From Nitrospira sp. (GTDB lineage Bacteria; Nitrospirota; Nitrospiria; Nitrospirales; Nitrospiraceae): DNA of 64,000 nt. The notes beneath the pieces were generated by a model. It saw only the letters and a program-made list of their open reading frames with translations. It did not search any database and was not told where the DNA came from. The stretch spans positions 1,673,137 to 1,737,136 of the forward strand of contig CP092081.1 in assembly GCA_022226935.1 (NCBI GenBank), written 5' to 3'. This document shows positions 1 to 8,702 of this stretch, piece by piece; the first letter of the stretch is position 1, and the number at the start of each line of letters is the position of its first letter. The translations under genes and the position numbers were made by a program.

Positions 1-156
1 TGGATCGCTAGCTGGGTTGTCTTGCGCCAATTCGATGTGTACGAGATCTGTCTCATCATGCCGGGTTGATCCACGCACCTAGGCGAAGGAAATTGTCACC
101 CGATTCCTGGTCTCTATCCCTCTCATACAGCATGAACGTGCCATTTTAATGCTCGC

Positions 157-966
157 ATGATCCCTGAATCGTTCCCGCGTAACGCGTCGTACGTCGCATT
201 CCTATTACCGCTGATAGTCTCCTTGACGTTGTCCGGTTGCTATGTGGAAGTCTCGCCAGCGACTCCCGCGGTGGTTTCCATGAGGTTGAGCGAATTACTC
301 GCTGATCCTGACCCGGACGTGCGGCGGACGGCGGCAGAAGCGTTGGGAAAAATCGGTCACCCATCTGCAAGCTCGGGGCTTATTACTGCCTTGGCCGATC
401 GAGACCCCCACGTTCGCGCAGCTGCGGCGCTCGCCTTGGGTCGAGTGAGTGACGGAAAGAGCGGGGCGGCGCTTGTGAAACATTTATCGGATCCGTCCGA
501 GTCTGTTCGGGCGGCATCCGCGTTGGCTCTTGGTGAAATTGGCCTTTCGGTCAGCCATGAGGAGCAGATTCTTCACGCACTCCACCATCCGGAGGTTTCG
601 ACCCGGCTTGCTGCCAGTCGGGCTCTCCTCAGTTTGGAGACTGTTTCATTTTCATCGGATCTCGTGTCGGCCCTGAAAGATTCCAATGCGCAGGTGCGTC
701 AAGGGGTTGCAGCAGTTCTCAGTGAGACAGGGGACGTGAGATCTCTCCCAAGTCTCTTGAGGCTTTTACAAAACGACGCCGATGCGGGCGTGCGCGCTGA
801 AGCTGCGTTTCGGCTGGGAAAAGTGGGAGATGCCGGCGTGGCGACTGCGTTGTCCGAGGTAGCCGAGAGGGATTCCAATGCGACGGTTCGTGAATGGGCG
901 CACTGGGCTGTTCGACAGATTACGACACCGCCCGGCTCCGGTTCAGGGAATCGACGAGGTCAATGA
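157..966 (+). CDS. HEAT-repeat lipoprotein
   Basis: A 269-residue protein of unknown specific role. It opens with a hydrophobic signal sequence ending in a lipobox (LSGC, lipidated Cys about residue 28), so it should be membrane-anchored and face the periplasm. From about residue 42 to 256 there are about seven HEAT/PBS-lyase-type repeats of roughly 31 residues, with the recurring pattern DPDPxVRxxAAxALGxIG; such repeats form a helical solenoid that binds partners. No catalytic residues are visible. The ATG at 157 has no clear ribosome-binding site but is the only start giving the full signal peptide. The 3' end overlaps the convergent PilZ gene by 47 bases. Fold and lipoprotein status are well supported; the function is unknown. 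Confidence 0.85.
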   Translation: MIPESFPRNASYVAFLLPLIVSLTLSGCYVEVSPATPAVVSMRLSELLADPDPDVRRTAAEALGKIGHPSASSGLITALADRDPHVRAAAALALGRVSDGKSGAALVKHLSDPSESVRAASALALGEIGLSVSHEEQILHALHHPEVSTRLAASRALLSLETVSFSSDLVSALKDSNAQVRQGVAAVLSETGDVRSLPSLLRLLQNDADAGVRAEAAFRLGKVGDAGVATALSEVAERDSNATVREWAHWAVRQITTPPGSGSGNRRGQ

Positions 967-1438
967 GTCGGGTTTGAGCTTCGGGATCAATGTCGGTAAA
1001 TTGGATGCCCATACCTGGAAAAAGCAGATAACGCTCAGGCTTTGACCGTGTCCAGGCGACTTTCGCGCGCGTGGAAAATTTCTGATTCGGCCGGTCTGGC
1101 AAGGCAAATTCCACGGTCAGTTCCGTGCCGGGTGCCAAGGGCGTGCTACTTTCGATAAACAATCCCCCTCCGCCGATTCCGCCAGTCAGGCTGTCAAAGT
1201 GCTTCCCGTCCTCTGTGGTGCAATGAACTTTGATTGCAAGGGGAGCGCGTGGATGCGTTCGACTATGTGCAAAGCGGGCATCTTCATCAACGGAGAGCAT
1301 ATGCTCGATGAGGGTTCCCCAGCTCAGGATACTGAGCTGTTGCCCCTTGTGATCGAACAACGATACCGTTTCCTGTTCGCAATCAATACCCAGCGTTTTG
1401 CCGTGGTGCTCACGAGTGGCGGTGACGGGAAATTTCAT
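920..1438 (-). CDS. PilZ-domain protein (paralog 1)
   Basis: A 172-residue soluble protein. The N-terminal ~55 residues resemble a small beta domain (MKFPV start, then a GKTLGID segment). A PilZ domain follows from about residue 60 to 165. The RxxxR arginine motif (RTHPR) typical of c-di-GMP binding is present, but the second motif, normally D/N-x-S-x-x-G, reads GGIGGGG before LFIES. The downstream PGMGIQF segment is typical of PilZ proteins of the myxobacterial paralogous type. It lies 74 bases downstream of a close paralog on the same strand and the two probably arose by duplication. Binding of c-di-GMP is plausible but weakened by the altered motif. Confidence 0.85.
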   Translation of the reverse strand: MKFPVTATREHHGKTLGIDCEQETVSLFDHKGQQLSILSWGTLIEHMLSVDEDARFAHSRTHPRAPLAIKVHCTTEDGKHFDSLTGGIGGGGLFIESSTPLAPGTELTVEFALPDRPNQKFSTRAKVAWTRSKPERYLLFPGMGIQFTDIDPEAQTRLIDLVDSLNRSRAVS

Positions 1439-1512
1439 CGATGAGGTCTCGGAGGGTCCGCAGTGAATCGATCTGTGACGATGGAATCGTGTGTCGAGCG
1501 TGTTTAGTGGGA

Positions 1513-2031
1513 CTATTCGCTCTGCGGAATGCCTTTTACGGAATGGACCAGATTCAGCACGCGACTTCGTGTCTCTGATGCGATATCTGTGAAGCGCACA
1601 CCCATACCAGGGCTAAAGGTATACTGATCGGCTTTGGGACAGACCCACGCGATCACTCCCTTTGCCGACATCCATTCGCTGGGGTCTTCTGGAAGCGTGA
1701 ATTCCATGGCAAGTTTGGTTCCGACTGCCAATGGTGCAAGGCTCTCGATAAATAGTCCGCCACCGCCGATTCCTCCGGCTCGACTCTCGAACTGCATGCC
1801 GTCTGGAGTGTGGTATTTGACGCGGATAGACAGGGAAATCCGCGGTTCGGAACGAGCTTCCCGGGACTGCTGAGGCTTTCGATAGGTCAAGATTTGATCG
1901 ACGAGAAAATCCCACGCGAGGCTTCCCATCGGCTCGCCGTTGATGCCGAGCAATGTGATCGATTCCTTCGAGGAATCAATTTCAAGCGTCTTGCCCTTAT
2001 GTCTTGAGCTGGATACGACGGGGAATTTCAC
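1513..2031 (-). CDS. PilZ-domain protein (paralog 2)
   Basis: A 172-residue protein, the same length as its downstream neighbour and clearly a paralog: both begin MKFPV and share the GKTLxID, GGIGGGGLFIES and PGMGxxF segments. The PilZ domain spans roughly residues 60-165. The RxxxR motif is present (RSEPR) while the D/NxSxxG motif is replaced by the same glycine-rich GGIGGGG. The start codon is GTG at 2029-2031, with an upstream AGGGCGG that can act as the ribosome-binding site. The protein is predicted to be cytoplasmic and may sense c-di-GMP or use the domain for protein contacts; no partner is evident in the neighbourhood. Confidence 0.85.
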   Translation of the reverse strand: MKFPVVSSSRHKGKTLEIDSSKESITLLGINGEPMGSLAWDFLVDQILTYRKPQQSREARSEPRISLSIRVKYHTPDGMQFESRAGGIGGGGLFIESLAPLAVGTKLAMEFTLPEDPSEWMSAKGVIAWVCPKADQYTFSPGMGVRFTDIASETRSRVLNLVHSVKGIPQSE

Positions 2032-2172
2032 GAGCCGCCCTTTAAAAATTCAAAATGTCGCGAAACGGCATCTGATGCAAGTATAGCCTATCGATCGAGC
2101 TTGTCGATAAAAACCTGCGATTCGAGGCGTTTGGCGAAGGAGAGGGTAGGTGCTGTACTGCAAAGAGGTATG

Positions 2173-2198
2173 AAAAAGAGGGGGCTGATGCCCCCTCT
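2173..2198 (-). terminator. Rho-independent terminator of tig-clpP-clpX
   Basis: Arms at 2177-2185 and 2190-2198 (AGAGGGGGC / GCCCCCTCT) pair perfectly over 9 bp with a 4-base loop. On the minus strand the stem is followed by a run of five T. It lies about 40 bases downstream of the clpX stop codon. Confidence 0.85.
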
Positions 2199-2240
2199 CT
2201 GTTGCTGAAAGATGCTTAATAAGTGAGTAGTCTTCAGAGG

Positions 2241-3497
2241 TTAGGCGCTTTTGACGTCTTTGTCCTGCTCAAAAATGCGAATGGGTGCATGTTTTCCGCT
2301 GATGGCATCCTCGGTGATCACTACTTCCTTGATCTGTTTCTGCGAAGGAGCGTCGTACATTACATCAAGCATGGCCTCTTCGAGGATGGCGCGTAACCCG
2401 CGAGCGCCTGTTTTTTGAGTAAAGGCTTTCCGGGCTACAGCACTTAGCGCGCCTTCAGTGAACCGGAGCTTCACTTTTTCGAAGGACAGCAGTTTCTCGT
2501 ACTGCTTGGTCAGCGCATTTCTGGGCTCGGTGAGAATCCGAATGAGCGCTTGTTCGTCGAGTTCATCGAGCGTAGCGACGACCGGCAAGCGACCAATAAA
2601 TTCTGGGATCAATCCATATTTCAGCAGATCTTCCGGCTGCACATGCGGCAGCAGTTCGCCTAATCGAATATCATTGCGGCCCCGGACCTCGGCTCCGAAC
2701 CCCATCGATTTCCGGTTCAGACGTTGCTCAATAATGTGTTCGAGTCCGACAAATGCACCGCCGCAGATGAAAAGGATATTGGACGTATTGACCTGAATGA
2801 ATTCTTGATGCGGATGTTTTCGCCCGCCTTGAGGAGGGACGTTTGCGACCGTTCCTTCAATGAGTTTCAGCAGAGCCTGTTGAACACCCTCGCCGGACAC
2901 GTCTCGCGTGATCGACGGACTGTCACTTTTCCTGCTGATTTTGTCGATTTCGTCGATATAGACGATTCCGCGCTCTGCGCGTTCGACATCGTAATCGGCA
3001 GCCTGGAGCAATTTAAGAATGATGTTTTCTACGTCTTCTCCGACATAGCCGGCTTCCGTGAGTGTCGTTGCATCCGCCAGCGTGAAGGGGACATCCAGAA
3101 ATTTGGCCAACGTTTGAGCCAGAAGGGTTTTCCCCGTCCCGGTCGGGCCGACGACGAGAATGTTCCCTTTTTGAAGTTCGACGTCGTCGACGTCTTTATC
3201 CTTTGCTGAGATACGTTTGTAATGGTTATGTACGGCGACCGAGAGGATGCGTTTCGCACGATCCTGGCCGACGACATACTGATCGAGATGATGTTTGATC
3301 TCGGCCGGCTTCTTCAGCTTTGAGGAGATTTCCTCCTTCGCTTCTTCCCAGTCCTCGGCAATGATGTCATTACAGAGGTTTACGCATTCGTCGCAGATGT
3401 AGACAGTAGGACCGGCGATGAGTTTGCGCACTTCGTCCCGGCTTTTCCCGCAGAACGAGCAACGCAGGTGCCGATCAATCTTTTCCTGTTTAGCCAT
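2241..3497 (-). CDS. clpX: ClpX, ATP-dependent unfoldase of ClpXP
   Basis: The AAA+ unfoldase that recognises tagged proteins, unfolds them and feeds them to ClpP in the cytoplasm. The 418-residue length is typical. An N-terminal zinc-binding domain has Cys13, Cys16, Cys35 and Cys38. Walker A is GPTGTGKT at about 117-124, the GYVG pore loop at about 150-153, Walker B ends in YIDEIDK near 180-186, and the GFGAEV region resembles the IGF loop used to dock ClpP. The start ATG is 26 bases after the clpP stop and is preceded by a GGAGGC site. It is the last gene of tig-clpP-clpX. The assignment is essentially certain. Confidence 0.98.
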   Translation of the reverse strand: MAKQEKIDRHLRCSFCGKSRDEVRKLIAGPTVYICDECVNLCNDIIAEDWEEAKEEISSKLKKPAEIKHHLDQYVVGQDRAKRILSVAVHNHYKRISAKDKDVDDVELQKGNILVVGPTGTGKTLLAQTLAKFLDVPFTLADATTLTEAGYVGEDVENIILKLLQAADYDVERAERGIVYIDEIDKISRKSDSPSITRDVSGEGVQQALLKLIEGTVANVPPQGGRKHPHQEFIQVNTSNILFICGGAFVGLEHIIEQRLNRKSMGFGAEVRGRNDIRLGELLPHVQPEDLLKYGLIPEFIGRLPVVATLDELDEQALIRILTEPRNALTKQYEKLLSFEKVKLRFTEGALSAVARKAFTQKTGARGLRAILEEAMLDVMYDAPSQKQIKEVVITEDAISGKHAPIRIFEQDKDVKSA

Positions 3498-3523
3498 GCT
3501 GCCTCCTGTACACCAAAGGTCAA

Positions 3524-4159
3524 CTAGCTCTTGCCGCCGTCCTTCCCTGAGTCCGTAGACCCAACGGGTTTAAGGCTCTTGAGGGGGCGTGTGATAACTT
3601 CATCGATCAGTCCGTAGCGTTTGGCTTCCTCACTGGACATAAAGTAGTCCCGCTCGGTGTCCTGGGAAATTTTATCCAGCGGTTGCCCGGTATGTTTAGC
3701 CATGATTTCATTCAGGCGTTCACGAATCTTCAAAATCTCTCGGGCATGAATGTCGATTTCCGTCGCCTGGCCCTGGAATCCGCCCATCGGTTGGTGGATC
3801 ATGACGCGCGCGTTGGGGAGTGCATAGCGCTTGCCCTTTGTCCCGGCTGTTAAAAGAAAAGCCCCCATGCTGGCTGCCTGCCCCAAGCAGATCGTATTAA
3901 TGGAAGGTTTGACGTATTGCATGGTGTCATAGATACCGAGTCCCGCCGTGACGCTGCCCCCAGGAGAATTGATGTAAAGATTAATATCCTTCTCCGGGTC
4001 CTCTGCTTCCAGGAACAGCAGTTGGGCAATAATCAGGTTCGCAAACACGTCATCGATCGGAGCGCCGAGAAAGATGATGCGGTCCTTGAGAAGGCGTGAA
4101 TAAATGTCGTAGGCACGCTCGCCGCGGTTTGTTTGCTCAACAACAATCGGAACTAGCAT
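3524..4159 (-). CDS. clpP: ClpP, proteolytic subunit of ClpXP
   Basis: The tetradecameric serine protease chamber used by ClpX. At 211 residues it has the normal length. The catalytic triad is visible as Ser97 (AASMGA), His122 (MIHQP) and Asp171 (ERDYF). The SPGGSV segment near residue 66, which shapes the active site, is also present. It sits between tig and clpX on the same strand, an arrangement conserved in many bacteria. The start used gives the usual short N-terminal segment before [23 protein letters not shown] sequence. Confidence 0.98.
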   Translation of the reverse strand: MLVPIVVEQTNRGERAYDIYSRLLKDRIIFLGAPIDDVFANLIIAQLLFLEAEDPEKDINLYINSPGGSVTAGLGIYDTMQYVKPSINTICLGQAASMGAFLLTAGTKGKRYALPNARVMIHQPMGGFQGQATEIDIHAREILKIRERLNEIMAKHTGQPLDKISQDTERDYFMSSEEAKRYGLIDEVITRPLKSLKPVGSTDSGKDGGKS

Positions 4160-4285
4160 TCGGCCGAATCCTTTCCGCTAGAGGACTAACAGGTGGAAAC
4201 TCTTTAGTTTACCATACTCATCCGCCGAGATTTGGTGATGACCGCCCGACCTTCTAGTACCCGCGACTCCAGGCATTGGGAGCTG

Positions 4286-5623
4286 TTAGCCCTGAATCAT
4301 CGCGTGCTTGTAGACAAAATCCAATGCTTTGTCAGCCAAGATTCTTGACCGAAGATCATTCAGTGTATCTTGACCACCGGCTTGAATCATGCGGGTGACT
4401 TCCTCGACGGAGAGTTTCACTTCAGCAGCGAGCCGCGCGATTTCGTTGCTGAGATCTTCATTGGTCACCGTGATGTTTTCTTTCGTCGCCAGCGCTTCCA
4501 GAATGAGCCCGACCTTCACGCGACGCTCGGCTTCCGGACGATATTCTTCCTGCAGCTGTTTGGCTTCGTCGGCTTGAGAGGCGGCGGGTGAAGCCTCTGC
4601 AGCCTCACTGCCCTTCCGTTGACGGGACTGCAATTGTTGGCGAACCATAGCAGAGAGTTCCCGTTCTACTAGCGTTCCGGGAAGATCAAAATGGTGAGTT
4701 TCGGCCAGTCGCTTCAAGATCGTGTCCTTATAGGAATCCTCAATATCCTTTTTCAAGGCCCGGTCCATTTCAGCGTGGAGCTTCTCTCGGATTTCCTGCA
4801 GGGATTGATACGGGCCGCAATCTTTTGCAAATTCGTCGTCGAGAGCCGGAAGTTGTTTGCGCTTTATTGACTTCACGATGCAGCGAAAGTTGACGGTTTT
4901 CCCCGCCACTCGTGCATCGGGATGTGTTGCCGGATAGGCCTGGGGAATGGTGACGACGTCTCCCTCCTTTTTCCCGAGGAGGTGCGGTTCAAGGTCGATT
5001 CCCAGGACAGAGGCGTGAGACCCCATTTTATGAAGGTGTCCCGTCTTGGTTGTCCCATCAAGAGCGGTCCCGTCCACCGTGCCGTCAATGTCGACAACTG
5101 CATAGTCTCTCTCGGCCAAGGTCGTACCTGCTGGAGCAGGATGTAGCTGAGCCATCTGTTCACGAAGAACTTCGAGAGCCTTTTGCACCTGTTCATCTGT
5201 GACTGTTCTCTGGTCCTGTTTCAGAGAGATCGGATTTGGAGCTTTGTAATCCCGAAGCTCAATCGTCGGCTTGATTTCAACGGTCGCCGTAAAGCTAAAG
5301 GGGGAGTCTTTCTTCACTTTGACCCGTTCCAACGGTGGGATTTCTACAAGAACTGGAACGATTCCCGCCTGGCGGATGGCTCGATCATAATAATCCGGCA
5401 CGAGGCTTCGAATGACATCTTCTTCGATCGTTTTGGCATAGCGTTTTTCCAGTAATTGAAGCGGGGCTTTTCCTGGGCGGAAGCCGGGAATGCGAACTTG
5501 CCGATTCAATTCGGAGTAAGCCTGGACAAAACGCAGGTTCACTTCGTCCGCAGGCACTTCGATCTTGAGCGCTCGCTTCATGGGGCCGAGTTCAGTCATT
5601 TCCATTTTCATAAGGCTATTCAC
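4286..5623 (-). CDS. tig: Trigger factor, ribosome-associated chaperone
   Basis: Ribosome-bound chaperone and peptidyl-prolyl isomerase that shields nascent chains. The 445-residue product shows the N-terminal ribosome-binding signature (PGFRPGKAP at about residues 46-54), then an FKBP-like PPIase region around residues 160-250, and a long helical C-terminal chaperone domain. A low-complexity Ala/Ser/Glu stretch (about residues 343-355) lies inside the C-terminal domain and is probably a flexible insert. It is the first gene of tig-clpP-clpX, 126 bases before clpP, and starts 47 bases after the tRNA-Leu gene on the same strand, so it may be co-transcribed with the tRNA. Confidence 0.97.
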   Translation of the reverse strand: MNSLMKMEMTELGPMKRALKIEVPADEVNLRFVQAYSELNRQVRIPGFRPGKAPLQLLEKRYAKTIEEDVIRSLVPDYYDRAIRQAGIVPVLVEIPPLERVKVKKDSPFSFTATVEIKPTIELRDYKAPNPISLKQDQRTVTDEQVQKALEVLREQMAQLHPAPAGTTLAERDYAVVDIDGTVDGTALDGTTKTGHLHKMGSHASVLGIDLEPHLLGKKEGDVVTIPQAYPATHPDARVAGKTVNFRCIVKSIKRKQLPALDDEFAKDCGPYQSLQEIREKLHAEMDRALKKDIEDSYKDTILKRLAETHHFDLPGTLVERELSAMVRQQLQSRQRKGSEAAEASPAASQADEAKQLQEEYRPEAERRVKVGLILEALATKENITVTNEDLSNEIARLAAEVKLSVEEVTRMIQAGGQDTLNDLRSRILADKALDFVYKHAMIQG

Positions 5624-5670
5624 GTCCTCCGAGTCCGATTGTTTGGTGCGTCATGCCAGGTCATAGAGGG

Positions 5671-5753
5671 TGGTGCGAGAGGGGGGACTTGAACCCCCAC
5701 GGTTACCCACGAGATCCTAAGTCTCGCGCGTCTGCCAGTTCCGCCACTCTCGC
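5671..5753 (-). tRNA. tRNA-Leu (anticodon UAG)
   Basis: On the minus strand the acceptor arm GCGAGAG pairs with CTCTCGC, followed by discriminator A and an encoded CCA. The anticodon stem CGAGA/TCTCG encloses loop CTTAGGA, giving anticodon TAG for Leu CUA/CUN codons. There is a long variable arm as expected for leucine tRNA and a T-loop GTTCAAG. Confidence 0.95.
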
Positions 5754-6087
5754 GCGACGCTGAGTACTAGGCTGTTCACTGATGGTGTGTAATGAATGGA
5801 TACACATGTGTAAAAGCACGATGAATAATGACATTTTGTACCGTCGATCGTGTCTGCCTGTCAACCCATACGCAGGTGGGGACCGTGTGTTGAGATGTCA
5901 TTCTGAGGGGAACTCGTCCGGAGAATATCTTGTATAGGGCGAGGCCTCCATCACGCCGTGGTATCTCACCGTGATGAGAGGTCTTCCCTAGCACTGCTCT
6001 ACATAAGGAACGGTATAATGAGCACGCAGGTGTGGCTCATCATCATGACACCATTCGAACGTTCTTCGAAAGAAAGGGAGATACCAT
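5754..6087. other. Intergenic region between tRNA-Leu and a HEAT-protein gene
   Basis: These 334 bases separate divergent genes. They contain the minus-strand promoter candidate at 5835-5864, a TACACATGTGTA palindrome near 5800-5815, and a TATAAT hexamer at 6014-6019 on the plus strand without a good -35 box. I see no credible open reading frame or structured RNA in the rest. Confidence 0.5.
5835..5864 (-). promoter_or_regulatory. Putative sigma70 promoter for tRNA-Leu/tig
   Basis: On the minus strand TTGACA (5859-5864) is separated by 18 bp from TACAAA (5835-5840). A start site near 5828 would give a ~75-base leader before the tRNA. The consensus -35 box and position support the call; the -10 matches 4 of 6. 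Confidence 0.45.
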
Positions 6088-7173
6088 ATGAAACGCCAGT
6101 CTGTGACGGCTGCAGTTGGGTGTCTCATTCTGCTGTGCGGCTTCCCTCTTTCGGCCGGGGCCTATCGAGACTATTTTACCGACGCACAAAAGAAAGAATT
6201 GGGAAAGATTCAAACAGTGTTGATTGAGGCATTGGCCCTGACGGACAAAGGGGCTGGCAATGTCGGCGGGATTCTGGACGTGGTGATGAAGCGCATGGGC
6301 GAACTCGGTTATGCAACGGCCTCGGATCCACGCACGCCCCACGATGTCGTCGTCCGGGTCAAGTGCGAGCAACGGAAGACCTGGGAGGGGACGGCGTCCG
6401 CGGGGGGAGACAATGATTTGCCCGATGCGCCGTCCCGCCTGTGGAAAGGTCCGGCATGTCAGATTACGTACGCCTTGGGCGGCATGAAGGTTAAATGGCA
6501 GAAGGAGGTTCGGACGGAATTTGAAGATGCCGTCGAAGCGACCCAGTCGGCTCAGGCACCAGACCCGGGGCTGTATGCGATGAATGCGCTCCATGATGCG
6601 CTGGAGAAATATGAGTTCCCGCTTCTCTTGACCGCAGAGTGGGGCCAGCCTGATCGCCTGCTCAAATTACTGGATGCTCCGCAAACCAGTCAAATCAGGA
6701 AATTAAAGATTATTTCCTTGTTGGGAGAGATGGTCGCCGATGAAGCCTTGCCCCACCTCACCGAGGCCTTGAAGGACAAAGATCTTGCCAAACAAGCCGC
6801 GGTCGCATTGGGCAACATGGGAAAGGAAGGCATCCCTGTGCTGATCGACATTTTGAAGCAGTCCAAGCAGCCCGAGCTGCAGGCGGCTGCGGCGAAAGGT
6901 CTTGGCGATCTAGGCAATATTCATAGCGACTCCAGAGTTGTTCCTCCCTTGCTGGAGATGCTTGATGCCCCCGGCATCGACATAGCGGTGCAAACGGAGA
7001 TTGCCTGGGCCTTGGGGCGGGTGCCGGATCGGCGGTCGGTTGAACCGTTATTTGCTCTCGACCGGAAGCTGCAAAAAATCCGGAAGGATCCTCCGGATCC
7101 TCAGATTAAGAAATTAAAGGAGGCGGTCTTCTGGTCAATCAAGCAGGTATATACCGAAGACCAGTACAGTTAA
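6088..7173 (+). CDS. Secreted HEAT-repeat protein
   Basis: A 361-residue protein with a cleavable Sec signal peptide (hydrophobic residues 8-24, likely cleavage after SAGA at about residue 25). The first ~180 residues form an unrecognised domain. From about residue 185 to 330 there are four or five HEAT/PBS-lyase repeats (for example LPHLTEALKDKDLAKQAAVA). A scaffold or binding role in the periplasm is likely. An AAGGGAGA ribosome-binding site precedes the ATG at a good distance. It resembles the HEAT protein at the left edge only in repeat type, not in overall architecture. The function is unknown. Confidence 0.85.
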   Translation: MKRQSVTAAVGCLILLCGFPLSAGAYRDYFTDAQKKELGKIQTVLIEALALTDKGAGNVGGILDVVMKRMGELGYATASDPRTPHDVVVRVKCEQRKTWEGTASAGGDNDLPDAPSRLWKGPACQITYALGGMKVKWQKEVRTEFEDAVEATQSAQAPDPGLYAMNALHDALEKYEFPLLLTAEWGQPDRLLKLLDAPQTSQIRKLKIISLLGEMVADEALPHLTEALKDKDLAKQAAVALGNMGKEGIPVLIDILKQSKQPELQAAAAKGLGDLGNIHSDSRVVPPLLEMLDAPGIDIAVQTEIAWALGRVPDRRSVEPLFALDRKLQKIRKDPPDPQIKKLKEAVFWSIKQVYTEDQYS

Positions 7174-7440
7174 TGGGCAGGCATTTGACTTAGCGCTGCA
7201 TCTTTTTCCGCTCTCGACAATACGCTCACGATGGCGTCGTATTCTTGGCCACCATGCTTTTTAATACGGTGACGTGTGTCGCGTCCGTTGTGAAGACCAC
7301 AGCCGAACATCACCGCAACTTCGAGCTGTGAAAACACCGGCGACTCTGCTATGAGAGTCGAGATTGTGGAGAGACCTGTGTAAGTAGGGCACAGTAAACA
7401 TGCCGGCAACATGCCTAGGACAACAAAGAGGGATAGGACG

Positions 7441-8682
7441 ATGAGTGGTATCTCGCGACGACGATTTCTGCGCATATCCGCTATGAGTGGTGGCGCGCTG
7501 CTCTTGGGAGATCTCGCCGGGCGCCTGCTCGATGCGCCTTTTGTACGATCAGCTGCCTTGGCGGCAGAGCCGATCAAAATCGGTATTCTGGACCCGCTAT
7601 CGAGCCCCTATAAGACGTCTTCCATCCACGATGTGCATGGGGCGAACGTCGCGGTCGATCTCTTCAACAAGCGCGGCGGGGTCTTGGGGAGGCCGGTGAT
7701 GATTCTGGAGGCGGATGATGCGTCTAATCCTGAGGCAGCGCTGAAGGCCGCGACCAAATTTGTGCAGGACGATCGTGTCGATGTCTTGATGGGGACATTC
7801 AACGCTGAGTGCGCGCTCGTGGTTTCTGAATTCGCGAAGAAGGAGAACAAGCTATTCATGGTCACGGGGTCACATTTGCCTGAATTGACGGGGGCCGCCT
7901 GTAATTCCCACACCTTCGTGTTTATGCCCAATGCCTCCATGTTGGCGCAGGCCGTAGTTCCGCCGCTCGTGAAAACCTATGGCACTCGATGGTACATGAT
8001 CACGACCAGCTCTTTGGACGGAAAAGCTATGGCTCAGGCGATGGCGTCGACCGGTCTCACCCATGAGGTGGAATTTGTGGGCGAAACATTGATGCCGTTC
8101 GGTTCAACGGATTTCACGTCGGCACTCACAGCGGCCAAGGACAAACGTCCCACGCTGGTGCTGTTGAACCTCTATGGATGGGATTTGGTCCACGCCCTCA
8201 AAGCTTATAGCAAATTGGAATTCGCCAAGGACAAAATCGGTGTCGGAGGAATGATTGCCGGCGAACAAATCGGCCGTCCCCTCGGCTATGCGAACAACGC
8301 CGGTATCTGGGGGCTTATCTGGGATCCGAAAGTGAATACGGACGGATCCAAACGATTTATCCAGGGTGTCGTGGAAAAATACGGTCATACTCCGACGTCG
8401 CGCTGTTATCTCGGATACGCTGCCATGACTCAGATTCTTGAAGCGATCCAACGGGCCGACACCGCTGAGGCGTCCGCGCTCATCAAGGTGTTGGAAGGGC
8501 ATGAGTTCGATGGTCTGAAAGAAGGGCGATCGTACTTCCGGGCCTCGGACCACCAGCACGTGCAGGATGTGCTGGTCGGAGAGGCATACGGCAAGGAACT
8601 GGGACTGGGGCACTACAAGATTCTGGCGACAGTTGCCGGTGACGCTGTTGCCACCGTGCAATCGGGTGTCTGCCAGTTGTAA
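7441..8682 (+). CDS. ABC-type solute-binding protein, branched-chain amino acid/urea family, Tat-exported
   Basis: A periplasmic binding protein of the LivJ/urea/amide type (type I fold). The ATG at 7441 gives a 413-residue product beginning with a twin-arginine signal (SRRRFLR at residues 5-11, then a hydrophobic stretch), so it is exported folded through Tat; a GGATAGG ribosome-binding site precedes it. The mature part starts near EPIKIGILDPLSSPY and contains the family pattern of ligand-binding segments (DVHGANVAVDLFNKRGGVLG). No permease or ATPase gene lies nearby, so the transporter partners are elsewhere or the protein acts as a sensor. The substrate cannot be read from sequence alone; urea or short-chain amides are possible. 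Confidence 0.85.
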   Translation: MSGISRRRFLRISAMSGGALLLGDLAGRLLDAPFVRSAALAAEPIKIGILDPLSSPYKTSSIHDVHGANVAVDLFNKRGGVLGRPVMILEADDASNPEAALKAATKFVQDDRVDVLMGTFNAECALVVSEFAKKENKLFMVTGSHLPELTGAACNSHTFVFMPNASMLAQAVVPPLVKTYGTRWYMITTSSLDGKAMAQAMASTGLTHEVEFVGETLMPFGSTDFTSALTAAKDKRPTLVLLNLYGWDLVHALKAYSKLEFAKDKIGVGGMIAGEQIGRPLGYANNAGIWGLIWDPKVNTDGSKRFIQGVVEKYGHTPTSRCYLGYAAMTQILEAIQRADTAEASALIKVLEGHEFDGLKEGRSYFRASDHQHVQDVLVGEAYGKELGLGHYKILATVAGDAVATVQSGVCQL

Positions 8683-8702
8683 GCCGAGCCGCAAAGGTCG
8701 GT

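Noticed and set aside
7341..7360. Hairpin CGACTCT / AGAGTCG as a terminator of the HEAT gene
   Set aside because: Only 7 bp, 168 bases past the stop codon and without a T run; not convincing.
7170..7577. 135-codon minus-strand frame between the HEAT and solute-binding protein genes
   Set aside because: It overlaps the Tat signal region of the binding protein and has no signal or family match.
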